From Corynebacterium sp. (GTDB lineage: Bacteria > Actinomycetota > Actinomycetes > Mycobacteriales > Mycobacteriaceae): a stretch of DNA of 57,900 bases. Shown here in pieces: positions 36,522 to 46,155 of the stretch. The position numbers and the translations under genes are program-made. The stretch covers positions 1-57,900 of the forward strand of contig NZ_JAUNUG010000015.1 in the NCBI RefSeq assembly GCF_030538285.1, in the 5' to 3' direction. Each line of letters begins with the position of its first letter. Position 1 is the stretch's first letter. The notes beneath the pieces were generated by a model. That model made no database searches, was not told the origin of the DNA, and saw only the letters and a program-made list of their open reading frames with translations.

Positions 36522-37427
36522 GTGAAACAGCGATTGGTGGGCTCCAGCGGACTGCGTGTCTCAGATATCGGCCTCGGCACGGCCACCTGGGGTGCGGGCA
36601 CGGACACTGCCGAGGCACAGGTGTTGCTGCGGATGTTCCGCGACGCCGGTGGCACGCTCGTCGATTCCTCGCCCTCCTATGCCGGGGGCCGGGCGCAGGA
36701 GGTGTTGGGCCGGGTATTAGCGGACGCTGACGTTTCCCGCCACGATCTCATCCTCTCCTCCTCTGCCGGGGTGGTCCCCGATTCGCCCATGGGCCGGCGG
36801 GTGGACTGTTCGCGCCGCGCGCTGGTGCAGCAGCTCGAGGAGACTCTCGCCGTGCTGGGTACTGACCATCTGGATCTTTGGTCGGTGGGCTATTGGGATG
36901 ACAAGACCCCACCTGCCGAGGTGATGGACACCCTGGACTGGGCGGTGCGGACAGGCCGGACCCGGTATGCGGGGGTGCGTGATTACACGGGTTGGCAGCT
37001 GGCCGTGACTGCCTGCCCGGCGGTGGTGTCCACCCAGGCCGAATATTCCCTGTTGTCTCGCGGGATCGAGGAGGAGCTCATACCCGCCGCCCGCCACCTG
37101 GGTGTGGGGGTGATCGCCGCTGCGCCGCTGGCGCAGGGGGTCCTCACCGGCCGTTATCGCGCGGGCGTGCCCCCGGGGGTACGGGCCGAGGTGCACGCCC
37201 GCCTGGGCACGAAGGCGCATACGGTCGTGGATGCGTTGAGCACCGCGGCCCAGGGCCTGGAGATCCCTCCGGCGGTGGTGGCGCTGGCCTGGGCACGTGA
37301 CCGTGCCGGGGTTGCCGCGACGGTGGTGGGGGCGTCGCGCCGGGAGCAGCTCGCGGAATTGCTCAGTGTGAGTGGCACGGTGTTACCGCGGGCGATCGTG
37401 AAGGCACTGGATGATGTCTCGCGCTAA
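36522..37427 (+). CDS. Aldo/keto reductase-like protein with missing catalytic residues
   Basis: A 301-residue TIM-barrel protein of the AKR superfamily. N-terminal [20 protein letters not shown] and NADP-site [11 protein letters not shown] are typical. Of the catalytic tetrad Asp-Tyr-Lys-His, Asp and Tyr are visible ([10 protein letters not shown]). The strand that normally ends 'TK' reads ILSSSAG and the 'HR/HW' strand reads LWSVGYWDD, so Lys and His appear absent. It may bind NADP(H) without classical reductase activity. GTG 36522 is chosen over GTG 36513 because of its -10 TACTGT. Confidence 0.82.
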   Translation: MKQRLVGSSGLRVSDIGLGTATWGAGTDTAEAQVLLRMFRDAGGTLVDSSPSYAGGRAQEVLGRVLADADVSRHDLILSSSAGVVPDSPMGRRVDCSRRALVQQLEETLAVLGTDHLDLWSVGYWDDKTPPAEVMDTLDWAVRTGRTRYAGVRDYTGWQLAVTACPAVVSTQAEYSLLSRGIEEELIPAARHLGVGVIAAAPLAQGVLTGRYRAGVPPGVRAEVHARLGTKAHTVVDALSTAAQGLEIPPAVVALAWARDRAGVAATVVGASRREQLAELLSVSGTVLPRAIVKALDDVSR

Positions 37428-37451
37428 GCGGCGCTGATAGGCTCATTTAAC

Positions 37452-38471
37452 GTGAAAGCCGGACGTGTGACTGCCCTGGCGGCGCTGACCGCCCCCGTTT
37501 GCCTGCTGGTTGCTTGTGGCACAAGCCCCACCAACCCGGAGGTGCCCGATCTTGGTAATGCGGTGGCGGCGTCCTCCCCTGCCGCTGATTCCCCGGCGGG
37601 TGAGACGATGGAATTTTCCGGCGAGATCTCCGATATGGAGGCCGCCGGCGAGGTCCTTGGCCTGCGGCACGGTGCGACGCTGACCCTGGGCACGCTGGAG
37701 GAGCTGCGCGCGGGGCAAACCCACGATGTGGACGTCCCGGATACCTGCGCTGATCTCACGGCGACGCAGGAGACGTTCGTCCTGGCGTGCGGCGATGAGG
37801 TGCTGCTTATCGACGCCGCCGACGGCACCGTCGACAGTCATTCCGTCGCCGATTCTGACGCCGCTCCCGCGGCTTCAGCCGTGTTGACGTCGACGGGCGA
37901 GCTTGTCGTCGGATCCGCTGAGAACGACCGGGTGGTGGTTTTTGTGGAGGGTGAGGAGCAGTCCTCCATCACGGTGGCCGGGATGACTTCCCAGCTGCTG
38001 GCCACCGCGGTGGGCGGCCAGGATGACGCGGTGGTGCGCACCAACCACGAGAACACGACCATCCAGGACATTCACTGGCGCGACGGCAGGCAGGGCGGCA
38101 CCCTCCGCGTGGGTCTGGGTATCGGCCAGGCGGCCGTTGGCCCGGAGGGGCTGGTCCTCGCGTCGGACAATCGTGGTGGACAGTTAGCCGTCTACACCGC
38201 CGACAATGTAGTGCGCCTGCACCAGACGGTGCCGGTCACCAACAGCCCGTGGGCCGTGGCCTGGGACGTCGAGCGTGACCTGGCGTGGATCACCACCACT
38301 GCCGACAACCAGCTCCATGCCTTCACCCTGGCTACGGGCGTGCCGGAAGAGGTGGGCACGATCGAGACGATCGAGGATGCCCACAACCTGGTGGCCCTGC
38401 CGGACGGCACCCTCGTGATCGCCTCTGCCACCGGTGGTGGCGTGCAGGTCATCACCGACCCCGAACTCTAA
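37452..38471 (+). CDS. Secreted lipoprotein, predicted beta-propeller
   Basis: A 339-residue exported protein. The signal peptide [18 protein letters not shown] has a lipobox (LVAC) with Cys at about residue 22. The rest consists of repeated beta segments such as [19 protein letters not shown] and [20 protein letters not shown]-like blocks ([13 protein letters not shown]), suggesting a WD40/NHL-like propeller. GTG 37452 has TAGGCT eight bases upstream. No enzymatic motif is seen. It lies 13 bp before pyrD. Confidence 0.78.
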   Translation: MKAGRVTALAALTAPVCLLVACGTSPTNPEVPDLGNAVAASSPAADSPAGETMEFSGEISDMEAAGEVLGLRHGATLTLGTLEELRAGQTHDVDVPDTCADLTATQETFVLACGDEVLLIDAADGTVDSHSVADSDAAPAASAVLTSTGELVVGSAENDRVVVFVEGEEQSSITVAGMTSQLLATAVGGQDDAVVRTNHENTTIQDIHWRDGRQGGTLRVGLGIGQAAVGPEGLVLASDNRGGQLAVYTADNVVRLHQTVPVTNSPWAVAWDVERDLAWITTTADNQLHAFTLATGVPEEVGTIETIEDAHNLVALPDGTLVIASATGGGVQVITDPEL

Positions 38472-38484
38472 GGAAGGACTTCCC

Positions 38485-39594
38485 ATGTCCCTGCGTCGCT
38501 CCGCTTATCAGCTGGCCCTCAAGGGCATGTTCACGCTGCGCCCCGAACGCATTCACGGGCTGATCGCCGGTGGTCTCGAGGTGCTGCAGGCCGCCGGGCC
38601 GGCCAACCGACTGTTGGGCAAGATTGTCCCGGTCACTGACCCGGTCCTGGCCCAGGAGGTTTTCGGGGTGAACTTCCCGCGCCCGCTGGGCCTGGCCGCC
38701 GGCTTCGACAAGAACGCCTCCGCCGCCGACACGTGGTCGGCCCTCGGTTTCGGCTACTCCGAGCTGGGTACCGTCACCGCGTCCCCGCAGTTCGGTAACC
38801 CCACCCCGCGCCTGTTCCGCCTGCCGGCTGACAAGGCGATCCTCAACCGCATGGGCTTCAACAACGAGGGTGCGGCCGCGGCCGCGGAGAACCTGCGCCG
38901 CCGGAAGTCGCAGGACGTCATCGGCATCAACATCGGCAAGACCAAGGTGGTGCCCGCTGAGGAGGCCGTCGCAGATTACCGACGCTCCGCCTCTCTGCTC
39001 GGCGACCTCGCCGACTACCTGGTGGTCAACGTCTCCTCCCCCAACACCCCGGGCCTGCGCGACCTGCAGGCCGTGGAATCCCTGCGCCCCATCCTCGCGG
39101 CCGTCCAGGAATCCACCGCCACCCCGGTGCTGGTGAAGATCGCCCCGGACCTCTCCGATGAGGATGTCGACGCAGTGGCCGATCTCGCTCTCGACCTGGG
39201 CTTGGCGGGCATCGTCGCCACCAACACCACCATCTCTCGAGAGGGCCTGATGACCCCCGCCGCCGAGGTCGCCGACATGGGTGCCGGCGGCATCTCCGGC
39301 CCGCCGGTGGCTGCGCGCGCGCTCGAGGTTCTCCGGCGCCTCTACGCCCGCGTCGGCGACCAGCTCGTGCTAATTTCTGTCGGCGGTATCTCCACGCCTG
39401 AGCAGGCCTGGGAGCGCATCGCCTCCGGAGCCACCCTCCTCCAGGGCTACACCGGCTTCATCTACGGTGGCCCCGACTGGATCCGTGACATCCACCGCGG
39501 CATCGCCGATCAGATCCACCGCCACGGTTTCGCCGACATTACCGAGGCCATCGGCTGCGGTGAGCCCTGGCTGGCCAACCCAGCGCGCGACTAG
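38485..39594 (+). CDS. pyrD: Dihydroorotate dehydrogenase (quinone), class 2
   Basis: A 369-residue flavoenzyme of pyrimidine synthesis that delivers electrons to menaquinone. [16 protein letters not shown], the catalytic-Ser loop [14 protein letters not shown], and the FMN site [16 protein letters not shown] are present. The N-terminal ~50-residue helical extension of class 2 enzymes (membrane association) is visible. AAGGAAGGA precedes ATG 38485. Confidence 0.96.
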   Translation: MSLRRSAYQLALKGMFTLRPERIHGLIAGGLEVLQAAGPANRLLGKIVPVTDPVLAQEVFGVNFPRPLGLAAGFDKNASAADTWSALGFGYSELGTVTASPQFGNPTPRLFRLPADKAILNRMGFNNEGAAAAAENLRRRKSQDVIGINIGKTKVVPAEEAVADYRRSASLLGDLADYLVVNVSSPNTPGLRDLQAVESLRPILAAVQESTATPVLVKIAPDLSDEDVDAVADLALDLGLAGIVATNTTISREGLMTPAAEVADMGAGGISGPPVAARALEVLRRLYARVGDQLVLISVGGISTPEQAWERIASGATLLQGYTGFIYGGPDWIRDIHRGIADQIHRHGFADITEAIGCGEPWLANPARD

Positions 39595-39603
39595 CCGAAG
39601 AAA

Positions 39604-39643
39604 AACGCTCGTGGTACCCCGACTGCGGGGCGCCACGAGCGTT
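39604..39643. terminator. Bidirectional hairpin between convergent genes
   Basis: AACGCTCGTGG (39604-39614) / CCACGAGCGTT (39633-39643) with an inner CCCCG/CGGGG stem. On the minus strand it is followed by TTTTTC, so it best terminates the membrane-protein gene at 39661-40059; it may also stop pyrD. The 11-mer CGTCGATAAGC (39644-39654) abuts it exactly. Confidence 0.85.
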
Positions 39644-39660
39644 CGTCGATAAGCAGCCGA

Positions 39661-40059
39661 TCAGGCCTTCGGTATCATCGACCGACGGATGATCAGGGCG
39701 CACAGAAACGCGAAAACCGCGTACATCGCCAGCCAGTACTGCGCCATGGTGGTCAACGGCTCAGAAGGGAGGAAACGCGCGAAAATGATCAGCGCGACCG
39801 CCACCACCAGCGCGATCACCTGCGTGCGGCTTGACGCCTGATCAGTGCGGATCGTGGCGAAAGCACCGAGGATGACCGCGGCGAGCAGGATCGCCAGGAA
39901 ACGCGGGGTGACGGCGAAAGGCGCCATCCACCCGTCGGTGAACACCGCCACGACAGCGAAAATGGCCAGCGCGACGGCCAGCGCCATGAAGGCACCGCCG
40001 ACGCGCAGGGCCGCGGGCACCCGGTAGGTCCGCTCGGGGCGGGAGTTCTTTTGGCTCAT
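39661..40059 (-). CDS. Four-helix membrane protein, unknown function
   Basis: A 132-residue protein with four hydrophobic segments (ALAVALAIFAVVAVF, FLAILLAAVILGAFA, VIALVVAVALIIFARF, YWLAMYAVFAFLCALII) and a basic N-terminus (SQKNSRPERTYRV). It resembles small actinobacterial integral membrane proteins of unknown role. A TAGGCT nine bases before ATG 40059 could be a leaderless promoter. It lies 12 bp after the PEBP gene. Confidence 0.75.
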   Translation of the reverse strand: MSQKNSRPERTYRVPAALRVGGAFMALAVALAIFAVVAVFTDGWMAPFAVTPRFLAILLAAVILGAFATIRTDQASSRTQVIALVVAVALIIFARFLPSEPLTTMAQYWLAMYAVFAFLCALIIRRSMIPKA

Positions 40060-40071
40060 AGCCTGAAGAGC

Positions 40072-40611
40072 CTACTTGTTCTCGTACCAACCCCAGAGAA
40101 TGGCCCGGCCGAGAGAGTGGAAATACAGGTTGAAACCCAACACCGTCGCCGTGGCACCCGGGTCGATGTCCAGCTTCTCGACGTCCACCGCGTGCACCGC
40201 AAAAAGATAGCGGTGCGGGCCGTGGCCCTCCGGCGGGGCGGCACCGTAGTACTCGCGCTGCCCGGAGTCATTGGCCAGGGCGATGACGCCGTCCAGGCCC
40301 AGATCCTCCTGCGAACCGGCGCCGGTGGCCAGCTCCGAGGTGTCCACCGGGATGTTGAACGCCGCCCAGTGCCAGAAACCGGAGGCCGTCGGCGCGTCCG
40401 GGTCAAAGCAGGTCACCGCAAGGGACTTGGTGCCCTCCGGCAGGTCGGACCACGCCAGCTGCGGGGAGACGTTCGCCGGGGCGCACTGCTCCTCGGCGAG
40501 CTTCTCGCCTTCCGCCAGGTCCGTGGAGCTGAGCGGGAAGGATGGCAGGTCCTTGAGCGGGGCGTAGGGATCGGGGCCGGGGAAACGGGAATCAGATGCG
40601 TAAGAGGTCAT
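40072..40611 (-). CDS. YbhB/YbcL family Raf-kinase-inhibitor-like protein
   Basis: A 179-residue PEBP-fold protein. The two ligand-site motifs FDPDAPTASGFWHWAAFNIP and GHGPHRYLFAVHAVD are intact. No signal peptide is visible, so it is cytoplasmic. Bacterial PEBPs bind anions or phospholipid-like ligands; the function is unknown. It is followed by the four-helix membrane protein. Confidence 0.9.
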   Translation of the reverse strand: MTSYASDSRFPGPDPYAPLKDLPSFPLSSTDLAEGEKLAEEQCAPANVSPQLAWSDLPEGTKSLAVTCFDPDAPTASGFWHWAAFNIPVDTSELATGAGSQEDLGLDGVIALANDSGQREYYGAAPPEGHGPHRYLFAVHAVDVEKLDIDPGATATVLGFNLYFHSLGRAILWGWYENK

Positions 40612-40636
40612 ATACCCGTTCTACCTGAGATTCCGC

Positions 40637-42409
40637 TCACATGCTCCAACGGGCGAAAAGGGTGGCGTAGCGGCCCTGCGCCTGCAGCAGTTCATCATGG
40701 GTGCCAGCCTCCACGATCCTGCCTTGCTCCATGACGAGGATGTGGTCGGCGCCCATCGCCTGGTCGAGGCGGTGGGCGACAATGAGACTCGTCCGGTCCC
40801 GGGCGGCCTCAGCCGCCGCCTCCTCGAGTACGCGGGCATCGTCGCTGCCGGCCTCCGAGGTGGCTTCGTCCATGATGAGCACCGGCGGGTCGCGAAGAAT
40901 CACCCGGGTAAGCGCGATCTGCTGGGCCACCTCCGGCGGCAGGGGCTGCGCCCCCGCCCCGATGAGGGTGTCCAGTCCGGCGGGCAGGTGTCGGGCCCAG
41001 GCCGGGGATTCGGGGCTGAGACCAGTGCTGGCCAGGGCGCGCAGCAAGCGGGTGTCGGGGGCTTGCGGGGCGGCCATCAGCAGGTCCTCGCGGAGGGAAC
41101 CAGAAAACAGGTGCACATCCTGGGTCAGCAGGGTGACCTGACGGGTAGCCCAGGCGTCATCGACCTGTGCCGTATCCACACCACCGATCAGGATGTGTCC
41201 TGCATCTGGGCGCTGCAGACCGGCGATGAGGCCCGCCAACGTGGATTTCCCCGCCCCAGAGGTTCCCACCAGCGCCGTCGTGCTCCCCGCGGGCAGGGTG
41301 ACGGAAATGTCCGGGAGGATCACCGCACCCCCGGGATAGGAAAAACGCAGGTTCTCGATGCGGATTTCCGGCGGGGACGGCAGGTCCGCTGGCATCTCAC
41401 GCGCCTCCGTGGGGGCCAGGCGAGCCAGCGCCACCGCGCGACCGAGCGACGTGCCGGCCTCCTGGATGTCCCCGGCAAGGAACAACAAATTGAACACGTG
41501 CCCCTCCAAACGCACGACCAGCACCATCGCGGCGGTTGCCGCCCCCACCGTGATGAGGTCACGGGCCACCAACCACGTGGCCAGCCCCATTGTGCTCGCC
41601 AGCAGCGTGACATAGGCGATGTTGCCGTATCCGAGCAGGTGCACGAACAACGGGGCGCGGTCCGCCCGAGCCTGCACCGCATCCCACGATGCCCGGCGGG
41701 TGCGTTGCAGGGCCCAGGGACCCAGGTGCAGGGCACGCAGAGTCGGCAAACTGCGGACAGTATCGAGGAGCACCGCGTTACGACGTGCCTCCGCCGTCGC
41801 CACGATATTCGCCGCCTGCGGCATCCGCGGCAGCACCAGGCGCAACAGCGGAAACACGACAGCCAGGGTGAGCCCTAGCGCCAGAACGAACTCCCAGCGG
41901 ATCACCACCAAGGCCACCAGCGTCACCGGGAACATGAGGATGGTCACCGCCAGACGAATACCGGTCGCCGACATCATCCGCACGACCGTGTCAATGTCCT
42001 GCGTCATGCGCGTGATGACATTGCCGGTCCCCAACTCCAGCACATCGGGCACCGGGGCTCGCAGCACCGAGCCCAGCGCGCGGCGGCGCAGATCCACCGA
42101 CATCATCCGCGTACGCGCCGTGAGCAACCACCCGCCAGCCGCGCGGGCCGCGGTCTCTACCAGCAGTGCCACAGCCACTGCGACGAGCAGCCACACGAAG
42201 GGCTCCACCGGCCCCTCCGCGACATCCACCGCGCGACCTAAAAGTGTGGCCGAAACCGTCATCGCGGCAACTGCCACGCTAAACACTGTGGTTGTACCCA
42301 ACAACCAGGCCAACCCGGGGCTGGACGGCAGGGCACGCAACGTTTCCATTGAGTGCCGTACTGAAGCCGGGGCGAGGACATCCTCTCGATCGCTTGTCTT
42401 CCAGCTCAC
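40637..42409 (-). CDS. ABC exporter half-transporter B (Walker A present, signature lost)
   Basis: About 590 residues: six-helix exporter domain (about 1-320) then an ATPase domain. Walker [10 protein letters not shown] is near 382, the Q-loop is LTQDVHLF, Walker B plus catalytic Glu LIMDEATSE near 512, and the H-loop IVAHRL near 546. The ABC signature is lost: [14 protein letters not shown] stands where LSGGQ should be. GTG 42409 overlaps the stop of the preceding subunit (GTGA) with GGAGG upstream, so the two proteins are made together as a heterodimer. The substrate is unknown. Confidence 0.88.
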   Translation of the reverse strand: MSWKTSDREDVLAPASVRHSMETLRALPSSPGLAWLLGTTTVFSVAVAAMTVSATLLGRAVDVAEGPVEPFVWLLVAVAVALLVETAARAAGGWLLTARTRMMSVDLRRRALGSVLRAPVPDVLELGTGNVITRMTQDIDTVVRMMSATGIRLAVTILMFPVTLVALVVIRWEFVLALGLTLAVVFPLLRLVLPRMPQAANIVATAEARRNAVLLDTVRSLPTLRALHLGPWALQRTRRASWDAVQARADRAPLFVHLLGYGNIAYVTLLASTMGLATWLVARDLITVGAATAAMVLVVRLEGHVFNLLFLAGDIQEAGTSLGRAVALARLAPTEAREMPADLPSPPEIRIENLRFSYPGGAVILPDISVTLPAGSTTALVGTSGAGKSTLAGLIAGLQRPDAGHILIGGVDTAQVDDAWATRQVTLLTQDVHLFSGSLREDLLMAAPQAPDTRLLRALASTGLSPESPAWARHLPAGLDTLIGAGAQPLPPEVAQQIALTRVILRDPPVLIMDEATSEAGSDDARVLEEAAAEAARDRTSLIVAHRLDQAMGADHILVMEQGRIVEAGTHDELLQAQGRYATLFARWSM

Positions 42410-43989
42410 CGGAATTCCTCCACCTGATCTGCCACGGCCCGCCATGCCGCCGAGGTACTCACGACGACGGTTGCCCGCCCCCGCCGCAAGCGCGCCACGT
42501 TCTGCGCCACGAGGTCGAGGGTGACGGCATCCAACCCGGTGGTCGGCTCATCCAGCACGAGCACCTCTGGGTCGTGCACCAGCCACCGGGCGAGGGCGAC
42601 GCGCTGGCGTTGCCCGCCAGATAGATTGAGCCCAGCTTCCCCGATCGGAAAATCAGGCAGCGTGCCACCATCCATCCCACCCAGCCGGGTGATGATGTCC
42701 CCACACGCCGCTGCCGACAATGCCGCCTGCACTTGTTCCGGGTGGGCGGTGCCCAAGGGGTCGATGTTGTCGGCCAGAGTGCCCTCGAACACGGCCGCCG
42801 CATGCGGGGCGACGACCACCTCCGGAGAGGCCTCCAATTCCGCGAGGCGCTGCCGTACCCGCCGGATACCGGCAGCGCTGTGGGCCGACCACACAATCAC
42901 CCCCGCCTCCGGGATGTCCGAGTGATGGGGGCGGAACTCCGAAACTTGCAGATCACCGACCAGTTTCTGGATCCGCCCCGCCGAAACCATCCCGCGCGAC
43001 CAATAATCCACTGCAAAACTCAATGCGAAACCCAGGTACATCAGCGCGGGCGGCACCATGAGCGCGACGGTTACCAGCTCCGCATCTGTGATCGTGTCGC
43101 GGCGCAACATGAGGGCCGCCACGACCACGATCCCCACCACACACAACGTGGGCACCACCTGGCGCACCAGTGTCAGCCAGCCCGTCAGCCGCGCCTCCAT
43201 GAGCATGATGCGCAGGGCGCGGCCGGTCGCGGCGTCGAAACGCTCCTCCGACACCTCAACTGCCCCCAATCCCTTCACCACCCGTGAACCCTGCGCCACG
43301 TCCGTCGCCAAAGATACGGCCGCACCTTCTGCTTCTCGACGCCGCGCCCCCACCCGCGCCAGCGGACCTGCGGTGGCAAACGTGGTCACGGTCGTGAGAA
43401 CACCTGCCAGCACCAACAGACCACCCAGCACAGGATGCGCCACACCCACTGCGACCGCTGAACCCAACAAGTAGGCCACCATCATCACCGGCCAGTTGAG
43501 GACCTCCTTCAGCTCACCCACCTGGAAGGAATCCCCATCCACCGTGTTGAGCACTTGCCCCGGAGTCAGCTCCGTCGGCTCCGCCCCCACCAAGCGCTCC
43601 GTCAGCGACAGGCGCACCGAATGCACCGTCCGGGCAGCTGCCATATCCGCCATCGCATCACCCGTCGACTCCGCCACCCACGACGCCAAAGCCACCCCGA
43701 CTATCACCAGCACCGCGATCAGCGCCACCGGCAGCGAGGCCGATTCGAAGGCCCGCGTACCGCCCTGGGCCACCACCACCGAGACAAGCACCGATGCACC
43801 CATCCCCACGATGGTCGAGACCAGCAGGACCATCACCGCGCGTCCATGCAGACCCGCCAACACTACTGCGCCGCGAGCCCGCGAGGACCACGCCTCCGGC
43901 CGCACCTCGACATCTCGCTCCGGGGCACGCCGGGGTACGAACCACGACCAGGTTGGTATCCGCCGGGGCGGGCGATACAAGCGATCCAT
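42406..43989 (-). CDS. ABC exporter half-transporter A (Walker A missing, signature kept)
   Basis: About 527 residues with an exporter membrane domain ([38 protein letters not shown] and others). The ATPase domain is shortened at its start: after [20 protein letters not shown] there is no GxxGxGKS/T P-loop at all. The rest is normal: [17 protein letters not shown] near 453 and Walker [13 protein letters not shown] near 478. The H-loop His is replaced ([12 protein letters not shown]). Together with subunit B only one ATP site can be complete. Confidence 0.87.
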   Translation of the reverse strand: MDRLYRPPRRIPTWSWFVPRRAPERDVEVRPEAWSSRARGAVVLAGLHGRAVMVLLVSTIVGMGASVLVSVVVAQGGTRAFESASLPVALIAVLVIVGVALASWVAESTGDAMADMAAARTVHSVRLSLTERLVGAEPTELTPGQVLNTVDGDSFQVGELKEVLNWPVMMVAYLLGSAVAVGVAHPVLGGLLVLAGVLTTVTTFATAGPLARVGARRREAEGAAVSLATDVAQGSRVVKGLGAVEVSEERFDAATGRALRIMLMEARLTGWLTLVRQVVPTLCVVGIVVVAALMLRRDTITDAELVTVALMVPPALMYLGFALSFAVDYWSRGMVSAGRIQKLVGDLQVSEFRPHHSDIPEAGVIVWSAHSAAGIRRVRQRLAELEASPEVVVAPHAAAVFEGTLADNIDPLGTAHPEQVQAALSAAACGDIITRLGGMDGGTLPDFPIGEAGLNLSGGQRQRVALARWLVHDPEVLVLDEPTTGLDAVTLDLVAQNVARLRRGRATVVVSTSAAWRAVADQVEEFR

Positions 43990-44043
43990 AATGCTTAGAA
44001 AAACTACCACTTACAGCCGTGTAACTACGGTTGACATGCGGAT

Positions 44044-44073
44044 TTGTGTCTTTGTCAGAAGTGCGGCTACAGT
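44044..44073 (+). promoter_or_regulatory. Probable tRNA-Leu promoter
   Basis: TTGTGT (44044-44049) and TACAGT (44068-44073) with an 18-bp spacer place the start near 44080, about 45 nt before the tRNA. TTGACA at 44031-44036 is an alternative but poorly spaced -35. Confidence 0.45.
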
Positions 44074-44124
44074 AGTGCAGGTGCCCAGCCGAGAGGGTGA
44101 GCACAAACAAGTGAATGACACCCA

Positions 44125-44213
44125 GCCCGGGTGGCGGAATGGCAGACGCGCTAGCTTGAGGTGCTAGTGTCCTATTAACGGACGTGGGGGTTCAAGTCCC
44201 CCTCCGGGCACCA
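44125..44213 (+). tRNA. tRNA-Leu (anticodon GAG)
   Basis: Acceptor arms GCCCGGG (44125-44131) and TCCGGGC (44203-44209) pair. The anticodon stem CTAGC/GCTAG encloses loop TTGAGGT, giving anticodon GAG for CUC/CUU. A long variable arm (GTCC TATTAAC GGAC) and T-stem GGGGG-TTCAAGT-CCCCC complete a class II tRNA. A(discriminator)-CCA is encoded at 44210-44213. Confidence 0.97.
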
Positions 44214-44217
44214 TGAA

Positions 44218-44242
44218 GGGCCACCGAAAGGTGGCCCTTTTT
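44218..44242 (+). terminator. Terminator after tRNA-Leu
   Basis: Stem GGGCCACC / GGTGGCCC with GAAA tetraloop, followed by TTTTT. Confidence 0.93.
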
Positions 44243-44266
44243 GCATCATCATGGATAGTCACCCTC

Positions 44267-44314
44267 GGTTGGTGCATTTTGGCTGTACTCAAGTATGGCG
44301 TATATGCACCAACC
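44267..44314. repeat. 48-bp dyad with a nested palindrome
   Basis: GGTTGGTGCAT (44267-44277) and ATGCACCAACC (44304-44314) are perfect 11-bp inverted repeats. Exactly at their centre (between 44290 and 44291) is TACTCAAGTA, whose outer four bases on each side pair. The three-part symmetry suits a protein-binding site or cruciform rather than a terminator. Confidence 0.7.
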
Positions 44315-44377
44315 CAGGGCCCCGCGGCCCCACGCCCCTAGTGGGAGGCCTGGACGCCGCGCGGGGCGTCGAGAAGC

Positions 44378-44803
44378 TTAGTGCTGCTCGTTCGGATCGT
44401 TGTCCGCGTCTTCCTTCGTCTCGTGGTAAGTGCCAGCGACGTGATCCGGGGCGGCGTAGATCGAGTAGAGCTTCACCGTCTCGGTGCCCTCGTTGACGAA
44501 GTTGTGCCACTTGCCGGCCGGGACGAAGATCGCGAAATCGTCCTCGACTTCCTGATCGACGTCGAGGTTGTCCTCGCTGTCGCCGATCATGATGCGGCCC
44601 TTGCCGGCCTCGAGGCGCAGGAACTGGTCGTGGTCGTCGTGGACCTCGGCGCCGATCTCGCCGCCAGCTGGGATGGCCATGACGGTCATCTGCAGGAACT
44701 GGCCGGTCCACAGGGTGTCACGGAAGGCCTCGTTCTCCTTGGTGACATCCTCGATGTCGAGGACGTAGGGGTTCGGGCCGTGGTCGGTGCGCAGGTCTGC
44801 CAT
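44378..44803 (-). CDS. Cupin-domain protein
   Basis: A 141-residue single cupin. Metal motif 1 is in GGEIGAEVHDDHDQFLRLEA (His, His and a Glu-equivalent), motif 2 in VPAGKWHNFVNEG (His). It resembles the small stress-linked cupins of unknown substrate. AAAGGAG precedes ATG 44803 ideally. The 11-mer CGTCGAGAAGC (44367-44377) directly adjoins its stop codon. Confidence 0.88.
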   Translation of the reverse strand: MADLRTDHGPNPYVLDIEDVTKENEAFRDTLWTGQFLQMTVMAIPAGGEIGAEVHDDHDQFLRLEAGKGRIMIGDSEDNLDVDQEVEDDFAIFVPAGKWHNFVNEGTETVKLYSIYAAPDHVAGTYHETKEDADNDPNEQH

Positions 44804-44867
44804 TGATACTCCTTTGTTGGTTGACGTACGCCTCCCCAGTGTAGACGCGGGCGTAGACTGACCCCTT

Positions 44868-45569
44868 GTGAAACGGTTCGGGCAGTACTTCCTGGCTCTG
44901 CTGAGCGACGCCGCCGGGGCCGTCGCCGCCTGGTCATGGGCCCGTCGCATCGTCGTTGCGGGGGCGTTGGCGGCGTTTTTGGCCGTCACATTGCTTATCG
45001 ACGTCCCCGCCATCACCACCCTGCGCCAATGGTCGGAGGCCGCCGGCCCGTGGTTTGTGGGCCTGTTCTGGCTGGCTTATGTGGTGATCACGCAGTTTCC
45101 GGTGCCGCGGACGATCCTGACGCTGTCGAGCGGACTGCTGTTCGGCCCGTGGATGGGCATCATCGTGGCTTTGACAGCGACCACCGTGGCCGCGGCACTG
45201 AGCCTGTCGGTGGTGCGCGGGTTGCTGGGTGAGTGGATGGCCCCGCGGCTGCGGCATCCGGCGGTGGCGGGCATCAACGCACGCCTGGAGCAACGTGGGT
45301 GGTTGGCAGTGACCAGTCTGCGGATGATCGCTGGCGTGCCTTTCTCCATCATGAACTACGCCGCCGCGCTGACGAGCGTGCCGTTGGGGATGTTCACGGT
45401 GGCCACCCTGATCGGCTCGGCACCGGGAACAGTGGTGACGGTGGTGCTCGGAGATGCATTGACAGGGGAGCTCGACCCGTTGGTCATCGGGTTGACGGTG
45501 GTGTTGGCGGTGCTGGGGTTGGTGGGACTCGCCGTCGACCAACGCCTCCCGGTCAAGTCTGTGACGTAG
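44868..45569 (+). CDS. TVP38/TMEM64 (DedA-like) membrane protein
   Basis: A 233-residue protein with about five membrane segments. The family core TLSSGLLFGPWMGIIVALTA and later LRMIAGVPFSIMNYAAALTS, where the conserved 'R..P..PF...NY' is visible, identify it. DedA/TVP38 proteins act in membrane-lipid flipping or ion homeostasis; the function here is unproven. GTG 44868 has TAGACT eight bases upstream (leaderless). It ends 10 bp before the HTH gene. Confidence 0.85.
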   Translation: MKRFGQYFLALLSDAAGAVAAWSWARRIVVAGALAAFLAVTLLIDVPAITTLRQWSEAAGPWFVGLFWLAYVVITQFPVPRTILTLSSGLLFGPWMGIIVALTATTVAAALSLSVVRGLLGEWMAPRLRHPAVAGINARLEQRGWLAVTSLRMIAGVPFSIMNYAAALTSVPLGMFTVATLIGSAPGTVVTVVLGDALTGELDPLVIGLTVVLAVLGLVGLAVDQRLPVKSVT

Positions 45570-45579
45570 ACTCACAGTC

Positions 45580-46152
45580 ATGTTGGCTGTTCATGCACGG
45601 TACCGGGGGCGCGAGGTACGCCGCGCCGAGTTGGTGCGCCGCTCCGCGGAAGCTCTCTCAACGCTAGACGGGGTCGGTGAATTCGAGGTCCTCGGCGTGG
45701 AGGATATCTGTGCGGTCGTCGACTCCCCGGAGTCTGTGTGCGACACCGTCATGGCGCTGCTGTCCGACGGCAGTTGGGCCATCGGAATCGGTGTTACCCC
45801 GGGTTCCGGTGCCCAGGCCCAGGCCAGGGCCACCGCCACCCGAGCGCTGAAAGGATCAGCTCGGGCGGGAGTGGTCAAGGTGCTGCGCCACCCGCGGGGC
45901 GCTGAGGGGCTCGGCGTCGATATCGCCGCCGCTTTCGCCTTGCTGGGCCATGTGCTGAGCAAGCGCACCCTGGAGGGCCGGGAGGCCACGTCCCTGGTGC
46001 GTTCGGGTCTGAATCAGAATGAGGCCGCGGAAGCGCTGGGCATCTCCAAGCAGGCGATGTCCCAGCGTCTCCAGGCGGCCGGGTGGCAGGCGGAGACCGC
46101 CGGCTGGCAGCTGGCGGTCAACCTCCTGGCGCGGGCGGACGCCGACCAGTAG
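45580..46152 (+). CDS. HTH protein with SatD-like N-terminus, function unknown
   Basis: A 190-residue protein. The N-terminal half (LDGVGEFEVLGVEDICAVVD) has a mixed alpha/beta look that may be a degenerate nucleotide- or ligand-binding domain. The C-terminal SLVRSGLNQNEAAEALGISK followed by QAMSQRL is a clear helix-turn-helix. Probably a DNA-binding regulator. TAGACT seven bases before ATG 45580 gives a leaderless start inside the end of the upstream gene. It is convergent with the SPFH gene. The SatD resemblance is weak. Confidence 0.65.
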   Translation: MLAVHARYRGREVRRAELVRRSAEALSTLDGVGEFEVLGVEDICAVVDSPESVCDTVMALLSDGSWAIGIGVTPGSGAQAQARATATRALKGSARAGVVKVLRHPRGAEGLGVDIAAAFALLGHVLSKRTLEGREATSLVRSGLNQNEAAEALGISKQAMSQRLQAAGWQAETAGWQLAVNLLARADADQ

Positions 46153-46155
46153 CTG

